Shown: positions 27,281-36,155, numbered from the stretch's first letter. The stretch is 64,000 nt of DNA from Paracoccus haematequi (GCA_945881965.1 CAMCVS010000008.1:62001-126000), one strand, 5' to 3'. Notes: generated by a model not told the origin, from the sequence alone. Program-made: numbers and translations.

Positions 27281-28543
27281 TCAGCCGAACATGTCGGACG
27301 TGATGCCAGCATACCAGCCGATGCTTTCCTCGTAGGTCTGTTTGCGCAGGGCCGCATCCTCGCCGGGTTTCGAGATGAAATTGCTGGTCGAGGCGATCTT
27401 TTCCGGTGTCGGCTCATAGGCTGCGCCGACCTTGACACCGTCATCCGGCGCGATCAGGGACCAGCAGGTGTTGGAATACTTGGCCGGGAACACCTTGGAC
27501 CCGGTCAATTCGCCCCGGATCGCCATCACGGCAACCTTGGCCTGGCTGTTGGCGGAATAGCCCGATTTCGGCATGTCGCCCTGCGCGGACGCATCGCCAA
27601 GGATGAACACATTCGCGTCCATCTTGGATTTCATGCTGTCGGCATGGACCGGCGCCCAGCCCTTGTCATCGGTCACACCGGCGATGCCTGCGATCTTGCC
27701 CGCCATCTGGCCGGGGATGACGTTGCAGACGTCAACCTTTTGCACGGTGCCATCGACGACGATTTCCATCGTGGCTGGCCGCACCTCGACCTTGTCGCCG
27801 CCAAATTCAGGGCCGACGCGTTCGATCATGCCCGGATAATGCCGTTCCCAGCCCTCTTCGAACAGGGCCTGCTTGGAATACTTGTCCTTGGGGTCGATCA
27901 GCAGGATCTTGGCGGTGGGGTTCGACGTTTTCAGAACATGGGCCACCATGCTGATCCGCTCATAGGGGCCGGGCGGGCAGCGATAGGGGTTCGGCGGCGC
28001 GATCATCGCGAATGTGCCCCCCTGCGGCATCGCGGCAATCTGCGCCTTCAGCAATTGGGTCTGTGGGCCGGCCTTGTAGGCATGCGGCATGATCTCGGCG
28101 GCGTCCGCCGACCAGCCGGGCACCGATCCGTCCTTGAAATCAATGCCGGGCGACAGCACGAGGCGGTCATAGGCCAGCACTTCGCCCCCTGCCAGCGTCA
28201 CCGTGCGGGCCGCGCGGTCAACGCCGGTGGCCATGGCGTTGATGACGGTCACGCCGCCTGCGGCGATGCCGTCATAGCCGTGTTGCAGGCTTTCAAACGC
28301 GCGGAACCCGCCCAGATAGAGGTTGGAAAAGAAGCAGGTGGTATAGATCGGGTTCGCCTCGACCAAGGTCACGTCCAGCGCGCCCTTGCTGTCTTTTGCC
28401 AGATAGCGCGCCGCCGTCGCACCACCGGCCCCGCCGCCGATCACCACCACGCGGGGTTTCGCCTGCGCCCAGACCGTCGGGGCCGCCAACAAGGCCGATG
28501 TGGCCAATCCTGCGCCGATAAAGGCGCGTCTGTTCAGTGTCAT
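27281..28543 (-). CDS. soxF: SoxF flavoprotein (FccB-like sulfide dehydrogenase flavin subunit)
   Basis: A 420-residue exported flavoprotein. A Tat signal (MTLNRRAFIGAGLATSALLA) is followed by the FAD-binding VVVIGGGAGGATAARYLA, redox-active Cys segments (NPIYTTCFFSNLYLGG and PYRCPPGPYER) and DANVFILGDAS. Together with the diheme SoxE it forms a flavocytochrome c-type sulfide dehydrogenase in the periplasm; in Paracoccus SoxF stimulates thiosulfate oxidation by reactivating SoxYZ. It starts 54 bp after soxE and is the last gene of the minus-strand cluster. Confidence 0.95.
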   Translation of the reverse strand: MTLNRRAFIGAGLATSALLAAPTVWAQAKPRVVVIGGGAGGATAARYLAKDSKGALDVTLVEANPIYTTCFFSNLYLGGFRAFESLQHGYDGIAAGGVTVINAMATGVDRAARTVTLAGGEVLAYDRLVLSPGIDFKDGSVPGWSADAAEIMPHAYKAGPQTQLLKAQIAAMPQGGTFAMIAPPNPYRCPPGPYERISMVAHVLKTSNPTAKILLIDPKDKYSKQALFEEGWERHYPGMIERVGPEFGGDKVEVRPATMEIVVDGTVQKVDVCNVIPGQMAGKIAGIAGVTDDKGWAPVHADSMKSKMDANVFILGDASAQGDMPKSGYSANSQAKVAVMAIRGELTGSKVFPAKYSNTCWSLIAPDDGVKVGAAYEPTPEKIASTSNFISKPGEDAALRKQTYEESIGWYAGITSDMFG

Positions 28544-28597
28544 CGTCTCTCTCCCTGGTTCGGGCGCGGGTTCGTCCCGGCCCTTCGATCTGCCCCG

Positions 28598-29308
28598 CTA
28601 TTGCAGCGTGGCGAAATAGGCGGCCACGGCGGCGATTTCCTCGTCCGACAGCCGGGTGGCCATCATCTGCATCACCGGATGCGGGCGAATTTGGCGTTTG
28701 TAGGCGTGCATGGCGATCACGAAATCCTCGGTCGGCCAGCCGATGATGGCGGGGATGCCGTCATTGTCGCCGTCCGTCTGGTGGCAGGTCAGACATTCAG
28801 ACGCGAGGTATTCGCCGTAATCGCGGTCACCGACGATGGCCAGCACCTCGGGCGGCAGCGTCACCTCGGGGGCAAAGGCGGTCGGGCTGCTTTCGGGGAT
28901 GTTCTGCGGCATGTCCGAGAAACTGCGCAAATAGGCCAGCACATCGGCGCGGTCCTGCGGGTTTTTCAGGCCGGGAAAGTTCATCCGCGTGCCCGACACC
29001 AGCGCCTTGGGATTTTCGATATAGGCGTCCAGCGTGGCAAATTCCCAGATCAGACCGTCCGCGCCCATGCGCTTGAGGCCCTTGGAATAGGCATAGCCGT
29101 GCTTTTCCGATGCAGCCGCGCGCCCGAAAATGCCGTTCAGTTCCGGGCCGATGCCGTTGTCTGCGCCCGCGCCCACCTCGTGACATCCGGAACAGCGGCG
29201 ATAGATGACCTCGCCCTTTTCGGCGTCACCGATCAGGTCGGCGGCCATCAGCGCTTGCGGCAGCAACAATCCGAGGATCACCCCGGCAAGGACCAGTCGT
29301 CGTGTCAT
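28598..29308 (-). CDS. soxE: SoxE diheme cytochrome c
   Basis: A 236-residue periplasmic protein with a Sec signal (MTRRLVLAGVILGLLLPQAL) and two cytochrome c domains, each with one CXXCH: CSGCH near residue 39 and CLTCH near 176. Methionine ligands are available in TRMNFPGL and HPVMQMMATRL. It accepts electrons from SoxF. The start at 29308 was chosen because the signal peptide begins there; 29 further codons upstream are open but Pro-rich. A strong hairpin separates it from soxD, so it may have its own promoter in the 217-bp gap. Confidence 0.93.
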   Translation of the reverse strand: MTRRLVLAGVILGLLLPQALMAADLIGDAEKGEVIYRRCSGCHEVGAGADNGIGPELNGIFGRAAASEKHGYAYSKGLKRMGADGLIWEFATLDAYIENPKALVSGTRMNFPGLKNPQDRADVLAYLRSFSDMPQNIPESSPTAFAPEVTLPPEVLAIVGDRDYGEYLASECLTCHQTDGDNDGIPAIIGWPTEDFVIAMHAYKRQIRPHPVMQMMATRLSDEEIAAVAAYFATLQ

Positions 29309-29489
29309 GCGCGTTCCCTGTCTTGTCCCATCTGGTGTGGGCATTGGTCCGATCCGCAGGCGGTCGGGACAGGGATAGATTGCCGCAGGAGACAACCGTG
29401 GGTCAACATCCCGGAGACAGTCGGGCGCATGTCACGGGGGACGCCTCCTCTGGCCGATCCCGCCCTGTCCCGCGCCTTAGCGCGGCGGC

Positions 29490-29519
29490 GTGCCGGGGCG
29501 GTTCGCGGCGCCCCGGCAC
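29490..29519 (-). terminator. Strong hairpin immediately after soxD
   Basis: Arms GTGCCGGGGCG (29490-29500) and CGCCCCGGCAC (29509-29519) pair perfectly over 11 bp with an 8-base loop, starting 6 bases beyond the soxD stop. There is no T-run, so it may stabilise the upstream mRNA or attenuate transcription into soxEF rather than end it. Confidence 0.55.
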
Positions 29520-29525
29520 GTCGTC

Positions 29526-30650
29526 TTACTTTGTCAGGCTGGCCAGATAGGCGGTGACCGCCGTGATGTCGGCTTCTTTCTTCAGACCTGCAAAAGACAT
29601 CTTGGTGCCTTTGACAAAATCCTTGGGCTTGGTCAGCAGTTCCGCCAGCAGCGCGGCGTCCCAGACCTTGCCCTCTTCGCCCAAGGCCACGAAGCCCTTG
29701 GAATACTTGAAGCCTTCGACCGAGGCGACCTTTTGGCCGATGATGCCGTTCAGCACTGGACCGGTCTTGTTCTTGGCCCCTTCACCGACCTGGTGGCAGG
29801 CGGCGCATTGCTTGAACACCTTTTCGCCGGCGGCGATCAGGTCAGCATCGCCAGCAGCAGGCGCAGCAGTAGCAGGCGCTGCGGCGGGCGCAGGATCGAC
29901 TGCAGCCACCACGACGGGGGCCGGGGCAGTAGAGGGGGCCGGGGCTTCGGCGGCTTTCACCGGTTCCACGACAGCGGCGGGGGCCGCAGCGGGTTCCATC
30001 TTGGCCGCGTCATCCGTGGTGTCGTTGGGCGTCACGTCCAGCACGGTGGCGCGCATCGTGATCTCGACCGCGTCCTTGCAATTGGCCATGCAGGGCTCTG
30101 CCTTCCAGAAGTGCTTTTCCGAAGCCTCGCGGTCATCCAGAATGAAACCCTCGGCATTCGGCAGCTTGACCTCCAGGAAATTCTCCTTGGACAGCACAAA
30201 GTCGTCATCCACCAGATCGTTGGAATAGAGGATATAGGCGACGATGGCATAGGTGTCGTCCGCTGACAGCGTCTGTGCGCCGCCATAGGGCATCGAGCGG
30301 TGGATGTAATCCCAGGCCGTGGACAGGTTCGGCCAATAGCTGCCCACGGTTTTCAGCGGGTCATTGTGATCCAGCGTATCGGCTCCACCGGCAAGTTTCG
30401 GCCAGTTATCCACGCCTTCGGCAAATTCGCCGTGGCAGACGGCACAGTTGGCGGAAAACACCTCTTCGCCATCCGCGACAGACCCCGCGCCTTCGGGCAG
30501 ACCTTCGCCATTCGGGGATACGTCCTTGTTCCAGGCCGCAACCTCTTCGGGCAGGGCGACGCGGCCAAGGCCCAGTTTTTCGGCGGTGGCGGGGCTGGCA
30601 AGCAGCCCCGCTACGGTGACCGCCAGCAACAGGTTAGGATACTTCGACAT
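29526..30650 (-). CDS. soxD: SoxD cytochrome c subunit of sulfane dehydrogenase
   Basis: A 374-residue periplasmic diheme cytochrome c. A Sec signal (about 1-23) is followed by a first domain with CAVCHGEF, an intermediate region ending MANCKDAVEITMRATVLDVTP typical of SoxD, a long Ala/Pro/Val-rich linker (about 215-275), and a second mitochondrial-type domain with CAACHQVG and GTKMSFAGLKK for the Met ligand. SoxCD oxidises the sulfane sulfur on SoxY by six electrons. Its start overlaps the end of soxC by 17 bases. Confidence 0.95.
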   Translation of the reverse strand: MSKYPNLLLAVTVAGLLASPATAEKLGLGRVALPEEVAAWNKDVSPNGEGLPEGAGSVADGEEVFSANCAVCHGEFAEGVDNWPKLAGGADTLDHNDPLKTVGSYWPNLSTAWDYIHRSMPYGGAQTLSADDTYAIVAYILYSNDLVDDDFVLSKENFLEVKLPNAEGFILDDREASEKHFWKAEPCMANCKDAVEITMRATVLDVTPNDTTDDAAKMEPAAAPAAVVEPVKAAEAPAPSTAPAPVVVAAVDPAPAAAPATAAPAAGDADLIAAGEKVFKQCAACHQVGEGAKNKTGPVLNGIIGQKVASVEGFKYSKGFVALGEEGKVWDAALLAELLTKPKDFVKGTKMSFAGLKKEADITAVTAYLASLTK

Positions 30651-31914
30651 TTTCGGCCTCCCCGGTCGGATAGACATGCCAGGTCTGGATGCAGTTGTTG
30701 TGATAGACCGAATTCAGCCCGCGCACCGCGCGCAACTCGGCCTTGGTGGGCTGGACGTAACCGGTGCTGTCCATCGCGCGCGATTGCAGCAGCATGTCGG
30801 TGCCGTCCCAATTGATGTCCAGATAGAACCGCGTCAGCGCCTTGTCCGTGCCGGGGGCGGCCAGCCGCGCGGTCTGCCAGTTCTTGCCGCCATCCGTGGA
30901 CACATCGACGCGGGTGATCGCGCCCCGGCCCGACCAGGCCAGACCGGTGATCACCAGCGGCCCCTTGCCATGCGTGATCGGCGCCTGCGGCGAGGGCGAG
31001 GTGACGACGGATTTCGCATCCATCACCCAGGTCCATTTCCGCGACACGCCATTGTCCAGCGTGTCGGTGTATTTCGAGGTTTCTTCACGGGATTCAATCG
31101 CCTGCCCGGTCACTTCGATCCGGCGCAGCCACTTGACCCACATGTTGCCTTCCCAGCCCGGCACGATCAGGCGCACAGGGTATCCGTGTTCCTTGCGCAG
31201 CGCCTCGCCATTGGCCTTGAAGGCGATCATGCAATCGTCCAGCGCCTTTTCCATCGGGATGGACCGGCCATTCGACGACGCATCCGCGCCTTCGACAAAC
31301 ACCCACTTGTCTTTCAGGTCACCCGCCGCCGTCAGACCCGCCTCTTCCAGCAGGGTGCGCAGGGTGACGCCGGTGTATTCCATATTGTGGATCATGCCAT
31401 GGGTGAATTGCGCGCCATTCAGTTGCGCCCCTGCCCATTCCATGCCGGTATTCGCTGCACATTCGCAGAAGAACGTCCGCGTCACGCGCGGAAAACGCTC
31501 CAGATCGGCATAGCTGAACACCAAGGGCGTATCGACCAGCCCATTGATCATCAGGCGGTAATCGGATTTCGACAATTCGATCGCGCCGGAATGGTGACGT
31601 TCGAACGCGCAGCCCTGCGGCGTGATCGTGCCGTCCAGCGCGTGAATGGGCGTAAAGTTGATCGACGACGTGGTATCCGCTGTCAGCCATTCCACATTGC
31701 GCCGCACCACGTCGGATTCAAACTTGATCGGCATCCCGTAGGGCGTGGCGTCCACACCATCCCCAAAGGCCGAGGCCCAGGGTTGCACTTCGGTAATCAG
31801 CGGATCGGGGGTGGATGCCCCCGCCATGCTGGCCCCTGCAATCGCGCCACCTGCGGCAATCGTGCCTTTCAGGAATGCGCGGCGCGAGGAGATGTCGTCT
31901 GAACGGTCGGTCAT
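30634..31914 (-). CDS. soxC: SoxC molybdenum cofactor subunit of sulfane dehydrogenase
   Basis: A 426-residue protein of the sulfite oxidase family. A Tat signal with SRRAFLKG is followed by the molybdopterin domain, with the Mo-ligand Cys in FFCECAANTG, and a C-terminal dimerisation domain (ITRVDVSTDGGKNWQTA). ERHHSGAIE and the C-terminal HNNCIQTWHVYPTGEAENV are SoxC features. It works with SoxD in the periplasm. The start at 31914 follows AAGGAAACGAC. An operator-like palindrome lies 29 bp upstream of the start, so soxCDEF may have separate control. Confidence 0.96.
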   Translation of the reverse strand: MTDRSDDISSRRAFLKGTIAAGGAIAGASMAGASTPDPLITEVQPWASAFGDGVDATPYGMPIKFESDVVRRNVEWLTADTTSSINFTPIHALDGTITPQGCAFERHHSGAIELSKSDYRLMINGLVDTPLVFSYADLERFPRVTRTFFCECAANTGMEWAGAQLNGAQFTHGMIHNMEYTGVTLRTLLEEAGLTAAGDLKDKWVFVEGADASSNGRSIPMEKALDDCMIAFKANGEALRKEHGYPVRLIVPGWEGNMWVKWLRRIEVTGQAIESREETSKYTDTLDNGVSRKWTWVMDAKSVVTSPSPQAPITHGKGPLVITGLAWSGRGAITRVDVSTDGGKNWQTARLAAPGTDKALTRFYLDINWDGTDMLLQSRAMDSTGYVQPTKAELRAVRGLNSVYHNNCIQTWHVYPTGEAENVEVS

Positions 31915-31942
31915 GTCGTTCCTTTCCTCCTTATGCATCATC

Positions 31943-31962
31943 AAATCCAGTTATATGAATTT
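31943..31962. promoter_or_regulatory. Putative SoxR/SqrR-type operator between soxB and soxC
   Basis: AAATCCAG, TTAT, ATGAATTT: an 8+4+8 inverted repeat with two mismatched positions, whose right arm is identical to that of the perfect palindrome before soxX. Within it ATCC-N8-GAAT differs by one base from the SqrR consensus ATTC-N8-GAAT. It lies in the 82-bp soxB-soxC gap. Confidence 0.6.
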
Positions 31963-31996
31963 GATTGTCGTGAGATTACATAGCGTTGCGGGCGCA

Positions 31997-33700
31997 TCAG
32001 ACGCCCGTCACCTTGACGTTTGAATTCGGTTTCACCGAAACGGTGCCCAATTTCTTGATATGGCTTTCCACCACGTCCCAGATCTGCGGCCCTTCGGTGC
32101 CTTCGTTCACGGACGCCCAGCCTGCCACCACATAGGTCTTGGCCGGGTCGATCTTTTCGCCGGTTTTCAGCAGCACCATGTCGGTGATGCGGCTGCCCAT
32201 CGGCTGGCCGATGTCGATGCCGTATCCCATGCCGCCGATGCGCACCATGTCGCCGCCCTGCTGGTAATAGGGGTCGGGGTTGAACAGGTTGTCGGCCACG
32301 TCTTCGAGGATGGTATGGATGAATTCACCCGTCATTTCCGTGCGATAGCATTTGCCATAAGTCATGGACGTCGTGGTCCACATGTCCTCGCGGGTGATGT
32401 CGCTGTCGGGCAGGATCGACGCGCCCCAGCGCACGCCGGGCGACATGGCGATATCGGCCTCGCGTTCGGACATCAGCGCGTCGCAGATCAGGTCATCCCA
32501 TGACCCGTTGAAATTGCCGCGCCGGAACAGCGTGGTATCCGCCGCAGTGCGACCGATCACCTCTTCCATCTGAGACTTGAACGGCGCGCGCTCGGCCTCG
32601 ATCACGGCGGCGACGGCGGGGTCGGGCGCGATCACATCGGCAAACAGCGGGATCAGCTTGTGCCGGAACCCCATCATGCGGCCATCGCGCACGTCCAGAT
32701 CGACGCGGGACACGAATTTGCCGTGGCTGCCCGACGCAATCAGGATCGTCTCGCCGACCAGAAAGGGTTCGGGCAATGCGTCATGGGTGTGCCCGGTCAG
32801 GATCACGTCGATGCCCTTGACACGGGACGCCATCTTCTTGTCGACGTCAAAGCCGTTGTGCGACAGGCAGACGACCAATTGCGCACCCGCCGCGCGCACC
32901 TCGTCAACCACTTCCTGCATCCGTTCATCGCGGATGCCGAAACTGAAATCAGGAAACATCCAGCCCGGATTGGCAATCGGCATATAGGGGAAAGCCTGCC
33001 CGATCACGGCGATCTTGACGCCGCCACGTTCGAACATTTCATAGGCCTTGAATTCCTCGGCCGGCTCGTTCCATTCGTTGTTGAAGATGTTCTGCCCCAG
33101 CATCGCGAAAGGCGACGCGGCGACCAATTCGCGGACGCGGTCCTGACCCAGGGTGAATTCCCAATGGAATGTCATCGCATCGGGTTTCAGCGCCGCCATG
33201 ATATTGACCACGTCCTGTCCGGCGGTGTGATAGCAGCTATAGGACCCGTGCCAAGTATCGCCGCCATCCAGAAGCAACGCATCAGGGCGCGCGGCACGAA
33301 TGGAATTGATGACCGTCGCGGCACGGTCCATGCCGCCAATGCGGCCATAGGTTTTGCCCAGCGCGGCGAAATCGTCATAGGTCAGTGCATAAGCCGTTGG
33401 GCTGCCATCCGCGATGCCATACATCTTGCGATAGTCGGCCCCGGTGATATGCGGCACAAACCCCTTGTTGTCACCGACACCGATATTTACCTCGGGTTCG
33501 CGGAAATAGACCGGGGTCATCTGGGCGTGAATGTCGGTCATATGGATCAGCGTAACATTGCCGAAATCATCGAATTGCAGCAATTCATCCTGCGTCAGCG
33601 CCTGTTGCGCCGCCAGCCGGGACCAATTGCCAAAACCCGACGCGCCGTACAGCGCAGATGTGGCCATGGCCACCTGAAGAAAGTCGCGGCGAGAGATCAT
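31997..33700 (-). CDS. soxB: SoxB thiosulfohydrolase
   Basis: A 567-residue exported dimanganese hydrolase of the 5'-nucleotidase superfamily. A Tat signal (MISRRDFLQVAMATSALYG) is followed by metal-ligand motifs TDIHAQ, LLDGGDTWHGSYSCYHTAGQD, LSHNGFDVD and TGHTHDALPEP. It removes the terminal sulfonate of SoxY-bound S-thiosulfonate as sulfate. The gene follows soxA after 132 bp that contain two stable hairpins, and precedes soxC after an operator-like site. Confidence 0.97.
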   Translation of the reverse strand: MISRRDFLQVAMATSALYGASGFGNWSRLAAQQALTQDELLQFDDFGNVTLIHMTDIHAQMTPVYFREPEVNIGVGDNKGFVPHITGADYRKMYGIADGSPTAYALTYDDFAALGKTYGRIGGMDRAATVINSIRAARPDALLLDGGDTWHGSYSCYHTAGQDVVNIMAALKPDAMTFHWEFTLGQDRVRELVAASPFAMLGQNIFNNEWNEPAEEFKAYEMFERGGVKIAVIGQAFPYMPIANPGWMFPDFSFGIRDERMQEVVDEVRAAGAQLVVCLSHNGFDVDKKMASRVKGIDVILTGHTHDALPEPFLVGETILIASGSHGKFVSRVDLDVRDGRMMGFRHKLIPLFADVIAPDPAVAAVIEAERAPFKSQMEEVIGRTAADTTLFRRGNFNGSWDDLICDALMSEREADIAMSPGVRWGASILPDSDITREDMWTTTSMTYGKCYRTEMTGEFIHTILEDVADNLFNPDPYYQQGGDMVRIGGMGYGIDIGQPMGSRITDMVLLKTGEKIDPAKTYVVAGWASVNEGTEGPQIWDVVESHIKKLGTVSVKPNSNVKVTGV

Positions 33701-33735
33701 GCGCCAGTGCTCCGAATTTCCAAAACTTCATCACG

Positions 33736-33827
33736 CCGGTGCCGTGGCACCGGTTGGCCCTTGCGGACCGCATATCCCTGTTCGCGGCTTTTTGGTGGTC
33801 CGGGGGCAGGTCCACCCGCCCCCGGAC
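33736..33827 (-). other. Two stable hairpins in the soxA-soxB gap
   Basis: CCGGTGCC/GGCACCGG with a 2-base loop (33736-33753) and GTCCGGGGGC/GCCCCCGGAC with a 10-base loop (33798-33827). The second starts 5 bases beyond the soxA stop. Neither is followed by a T-run on the minus strand. They probably stabilise the soxXYZA message or lower expression of soxB and later genes. Confidence 0.55.
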
Positions 33828-33832
33828 AAGGA

Positions 33833-34699
33833 TCAGTTACGCACCGATGCGCCTTCGACCGACAAACCGTTGCCGCGCGAGGCGACATAGAGTTCCAGCG
33901 CGGTGAACTCCGGGCTGCCACGGTCATAGGGTTCGCCGCGCACGTCGCGGATGCAACCCCAGAAGCGGTCCTGCACCTGGTGCAGGCGCGCGTCTTTCAG
34001 GCGATAGGCCGGAAAGCCGTTGATCTGGCCCTGGCTCAGGTGGTCGGCGCGGATGTAGTTGCCATAGTTCTGCTCGTGGCAGGACGCGCAGGACAGGTCC
34101 AGAACACCAGTGCGGGTGTAATAGATTTCCTTGCCCTGTTCCCACGCCGCTTTCACGGGGCCGTCAATGGCCACATTCACCGGCATGCCGCGCGATTGCA
34201 CCGCAATCATCGCCACCATATTCGCCATGTCGCCCGACACGTACTTATACGGCTCGGCCCCCATGTTCTTGGTGCGGCAATGGTTGACCTGACCTTCGAC
34301 CGTGCGCAATTCGCCTGCCGCTTCGTTCCATTTCGGATAGGTGGCGCGGACGCCCTTCATCGATTCGGCCGGATCATTGTGGCAAGAGGCGCAGGATTTG
34401 TTTTCCGTGCCTTCCACCTTATTCCAGGCATCCATGCCCAGATCGACAAACACCATGCCGGGATTGTCGAAATCGTCCATCTGCATGGCTTGGGTATCGG
34501 TTTCGCGGTAAACCCAGCCGGAATAGATCTCGTCCAGGCTGTCTTTCAGATGGTCAGGCGCGGCGGTTTTCGTGACCAGCGCCAATTCGCCATTGATCAC
34601 CAATTCCGCGTTTTCGTCTGCCGTTACAGCGCCGCCCAATGCGATGCTGCCTGCAAAGGCCAGCGCCGCAATCGTGCGGATACTTGTCAGCTTGGTCAT
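33833..34699 (-). CDS. soxA: SoxA diheme cytochrome c, sulfur-oxidising L-cysteine S-sulfotransferase subunit
   Basis: A 288-residue periplasmic cytochrome with a Sec signal (about 1-28). Two CXXCH motifs are present (CASCHNDP near residue 108 and CASCHEQN near 206), making this the diheme type, and the Cys that ligates the active heme as a persulfide is in WGCIRDVRGEPY. DHLSQGQINGFPAYRL is a SoxA block. SoxXA attaches thiosulfate to the SoxY cysteine. It follows soxZ by 42 bp. Confidence 0.96.
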   Translation of the reverse strand: MTKLTSIRTIAALAFAGSIALGGAVTADENAELVINGELALVTKTAAPDHLKDSLDEIYSGWVYRETDTQAMQMDDFDNPGMVFVDLGMDAWNKVEGTENKSCASCHNDPAESMKGVRATYPKWNEAAGELRTVEGQVNHCRTKNMGAEPYKYVSGDMANMVAMIAVQSRGMPVNVAIDGPVKAAWEQGKEIYYTRTGVLDLSCASCHEQNYGNYIRADHLSQGQINGFPAYRLKDARLHQVQDRFWGCIRDVRGEPYDRGSPEFTALELYVASRGNGLSVEGASVRN

Positions 34700-34741
34700 G
34701 TTGGTTCCCCTCCCTCGCTTTTTATGCGCGATGTGTGACGG

Positions 34742-35071
34742 TCAACCGACCGTCACCATCTTGGCGTCATTATAGACCGAGCCGTCATCATCGTACCAAG
34801 TGAATTTCAGTTCACCGGTGGCCGGGATCACGGCTTCGAATTCGAAATAGGGGTTGGTCGAGATTGCAGGGTGCATTTCCACATCCACGACCATCGTGCC
34901 GTTGAATTCGCAGGTAAAGCGGTTGATGATCGAACGCGGGATCAGCGAACCGTCCTTGTTCTTGCGCTGGCCCGATTCCATCACGTGGGAAATCAGGGTT
35001 TTCAGCACAACTGCTTCGCCGGCGGCGGCCTTTGCGGGGGCCTTCACGCGGGGTTTGACGCCATCTGCCAT
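34742..35071 (-). CDS. soxZ: SoxZ, partner of the SoxY sulfur carrier
   Basis: A 109-residue immunoglobulin-fold protein without its own signal, exported bound to SoxY. Blocks include VVLKTLISHVMESGQRKNKDG, IPRSIINRFTCEFNG and the C-terminal FTWYDDDGSVYNDAKMVTV. It starts 25 bp after soxY. Confidence 0.96.
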   Translation of the reverse strand: MADGVKPRVKAPAKAAAGEAVVLKTLISHVMESGQRKNKDGSLIPRSIINRFTCEFNGTMVVDVEMHPAISTNPYFEFEAVIPATGELKFTWYDDDGSVYNDAKMVTVG

Positions 35072-35096
35072 GATAATTCTCCTATAATCCTGAGGA

Positions 35097-35519
35097 TCAG
35101 CCGCCGCAGCCGCCGATGGTGACTTTCACGGTCGCTGCCGCGCGGGCGAACGATCCATCGGCCATCTTGGCAATCGCCACGACGTCCTGCGTGCCGGCCA
35201 GGCGCATGCGGGTCGAGGCCGAATGGGCACCTGCGCCCTCGCCGAAGTTGAAGGTGGCGACGCCGGGGGTCGGGTTGCCCATGGCCAGAACCATGATCGA
35301 CACGGCGTTTTCCGACGCGACGGCGACCGGCACCGTGTTGCCGTTTTCCGCGATTTCCGGCGCGGTGATGGTCACGCCACCCTCGGCCACAGCGGCACCA
35401 CCCGTGAAGGCGGCAATCATTTCATCGCCCGTGGCGGCGGCAGCAAAGCGCACCGGCAGGGCCACAATCGCGGCGGCCCCAAGGCCAAGCGCGAGCGTTT
35501 CACGTCTGTTCAGTTCCAT
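35097..35519 (-). CDS. soxY: SoxY sulfur carrier protein
   Basis: A 140-residue protein with a Tat signal (MELNRRETLALGLGAAAIVA) and the swinging-arm C-terminus TIGGCGG, whose Cys carries sulfur intermediates between SoxXA, SoxB and SoxCD. The ribosome site AAGGAGAGAGAC precedes the ATG. SoxZ, which lacks a signal, travels with it through the Tat system. Confidence 0.97.
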   Translation of the reverse strand: MELNRRETLALGLGAAAIVALPVRFAAAATGDEMIAAFTGGAAVAEGGVTITAPEIAENGNTVPVAVASENAVSIMVLAMGNPTPGVATFNFGEGAGAHSASTRMRLAGTQDVVAIAKMADGSFARAAATVKVTIGGCGG

Positions 35520-35547
35520 GTCTCTCTCCTTTGACTCGGGCTCCTCG

Positions 35548-36012
35548 TCACTCTTTCAGAGCGGCGAGGAAGGCGACAACGTCTTCGATCTGTTGAGCGG
35601 TCAGCACCGGGGTGATTTCCGTCGCGGCTTTGCCGGTATAGCCGTCACCGGGGCGCGTATAGCCGTCCACCTTGTAGAAGGCCGGCATCACCGTGCCTTC
35701 GAATGTCATCTTGGGGTTCACCAGCATCCCGCGCAGTTGCGCCTCAGACCAGCGGCTGCCCGCGCCGTCAAGCGACGGGCCGACATTGCCCTGAAACGCC
35801 GCCTTCAGCGACGACACTTCGTGGCAGGCCACGCAGTTGCCCTGCGCGCGATTCGCCATGACCTTGCCGCCCTCGGCTGCGTTTCCGGCCACGCCGGTCA
35901 GCGATGCTTCGACAGCGCCTTCGGTCATCACGACGTCTTTCGGCGCGATTTCCCCGGCAAATGCCGCGCCTGCTGTGACGAACGCCGCTGCGGTGATCAA
36001 TGCAAGTTTCAT
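35548..36012 (-). CDS. soxX: SoxX cytochrome c
   Basis: A 154-residue monoheme cytochrome. A Sec signal (MKLALITAAAFVTAGAAFAG) precedes the heme motif CVACHEV near residue 60; a Met ligand is available in GTVMPAFYKV. It forms the SoxXA heterodimer. It is the first gene of soxXYZABCDEF; a GGAGGAAC ribosome site precedes the ATG, and the 213-bp upstream region carries a perfect operator-like palindrome about 125 bp from the start. Confidence 0.95.
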   Translation of the reverse strand: MKLALITAAAFVTAGAAFAGEIAPKDVVMTEGAVEASLTGVAGNAAEGGKVMANRAQGNCVACHEVSSLKAAFQGNVGPSLDGAGSRWSEAQLRGMLVNPKMTFEGTVMPAFYKVDGYTRPGDGYTGKAATEITPVLTAQQIEDVVAFLAALKE

Positions 36013-36135
36013 AGTTCCTCCCTCGTCTGCCAGTTTCGCATCCGCAGGTTCGCCCCCGCCGATGCCGCCGTCGCCATTTTCAGCCTTGGCTCCCTTCGTA
36101 CACCGTAGTCTACAGTGACGGTTTGACGCAACAAC

Positions 36136-36155
36136 AAATTCATGAAAATGAATTT
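36136..36155. promoter_or_regulatory. Putative SoxR/SqrR operator upstream of soxX (perfect palindrome)
   Basis: AAATTCAT GAAA ATGAATTT is a perfect 8-bp inverted repeat around a 4-base spacer. Its core, 36138-36153, is ATTC-N8-GAAT, exactly the consensus described for the persulfide-responsive repressor SqrR, the close homologue of SoxR encoded at 38276. A second palindrome, ACATATATGT (36156-36165), adjoins it and could include a -10 region. Confidence 0.75.

Noticed and set aside
29720-30000. Ala/Pro/Val-rich stretch in soxD as a frameshift or misassembly
   Set aside because: The frame is continuous and both cytochrome domains are intact; SoxD proteins normally have a flexible linker here.
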